From contig NZ_FPAF01000001.1 of NCBI RefSeq assembly GCF_900116295.1, positions 744,001-808,000 of the forward strand: a stretch of 64,000 bases of DNA. Reading direction: 5' to 3'. Position numbers and translations under genes: made by a program. Shown piece by piece: positions 63,966-64,000 of this stretch. The stretch comes from Bacillus sp. 103mf. GTDB taxonomy: Bacteria > Bacillota > Bacilli > Bacillales > Bacillaceae_G. The first letter of the stretch is position 1; each line of letters starts with the position of its first letter. The notes beneath the pieces were generated by a model. It was given only the letters and a program-made list of their open reading frames with translations. It made no database searches and was not told where the DNA came from.

Positions 63966-63997
63966 AAAAAAGACCAACATTTTTCTGTTGGTCTTTC
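63966..63997 (-). terminator. Terminator-type hairpin, copy 2
   Basis: AAAGACCAACA and TGTTGGTCTTT with a T run on the minus strand. It probably ends a gene beyond the window edge. The 250 nt between it and the Ig-like gene show no other gene. Confidence 0.7.
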
Positions 63998-64000
63998 ATA

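Overview
This window is chromosomal DNA of a low-GC, endospore-forming Bacillus of the Bacillus cereus group. The protein content (Spo0A, SpoIVB, SpoIIIAA-AH, BkdR/Bkd, AhrC/ArgR, MntR) and gene order match the yqh-yqi-yqj part of the B. subtilis map. Two families of dispersed non-coding repeats of the kind known from the B. cereus group (bcr elements) interrupt it. Nearly all core genes lie on the minus strand. I cannot name the species. I saw no rRNA, tRNA, CRISPR array or intact insertion sequence.

Layout: 0-9 kb carries a tripeptidase-like M20 peptidase, the micro-protein Prli42, an L,D-transpeptidase, YqjA, the ArtPQR amino-acid ABC transporter, bacilliredoxin BrxB, YjdF with a probable leader riboswitch, a Nudix hydrolase and a DUF421 protein. 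9-19.3 kb is the branched-chain 2-oxoacid dehydrogenase operon (ptb-bcd-buk-lpdV-bkdAA-bkdAB-bkdB). It has a consensus sigma-54 promoter, and its activator BkdR is encoded just upstream. 19.5-22 kb is small genes, repeats and a decayed tyrosine recombinase. 22-36.8 kb is a dense core block: spo0A, spoIVB, recN, argR, tlyA-like yqxC, dxs, ispA, xseB, xseA, folD, nusB, yqhY, accC, accB. 37.8-42.9 kb is the complete eight-gene spoIIIA operon, which builds the mother-cell/forespore channel. 43-48.5 kb holds efp, a proline peptidase, aroQ, yqhR, yqhQ, yqhP and mntR.

The last 15 kb is more accessory. It has a PadR/membrane protein pair with tandem operators, an unrecognised two-domain protein, lipM, a rhodanese, a LacI regulator, a TetR regulator with a paired SMR exporter (YkkC/YkkD type), small membrane proteins, a BcrAB-type ABC exporter, a YtrA-like GntR-ABC-permease-permease operon with a perfect 19-bp inverted-repeat operator, and a secreted or spore-surface-like protein of four Ig-like repeats with regularly spaced cysteine pairs.

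The most distinctive non-genic signals are the two repeat families. Family A (8 copies, about 100-205 bp, complementary ends) fits the bcr1 type. Family B (5 copies) folds into two hairpins. In four of its five copies it lies in the same orientation directly at a stop codon, often supplying the stop itself. Some copies carry an extra module of about 110 bp in the loop. No wholly new defence or biosynthetic system is evident; the best leads are these elements, the BkdR/sigma-54 control region, and several decisive operators and start codons that automated annotation would miss.
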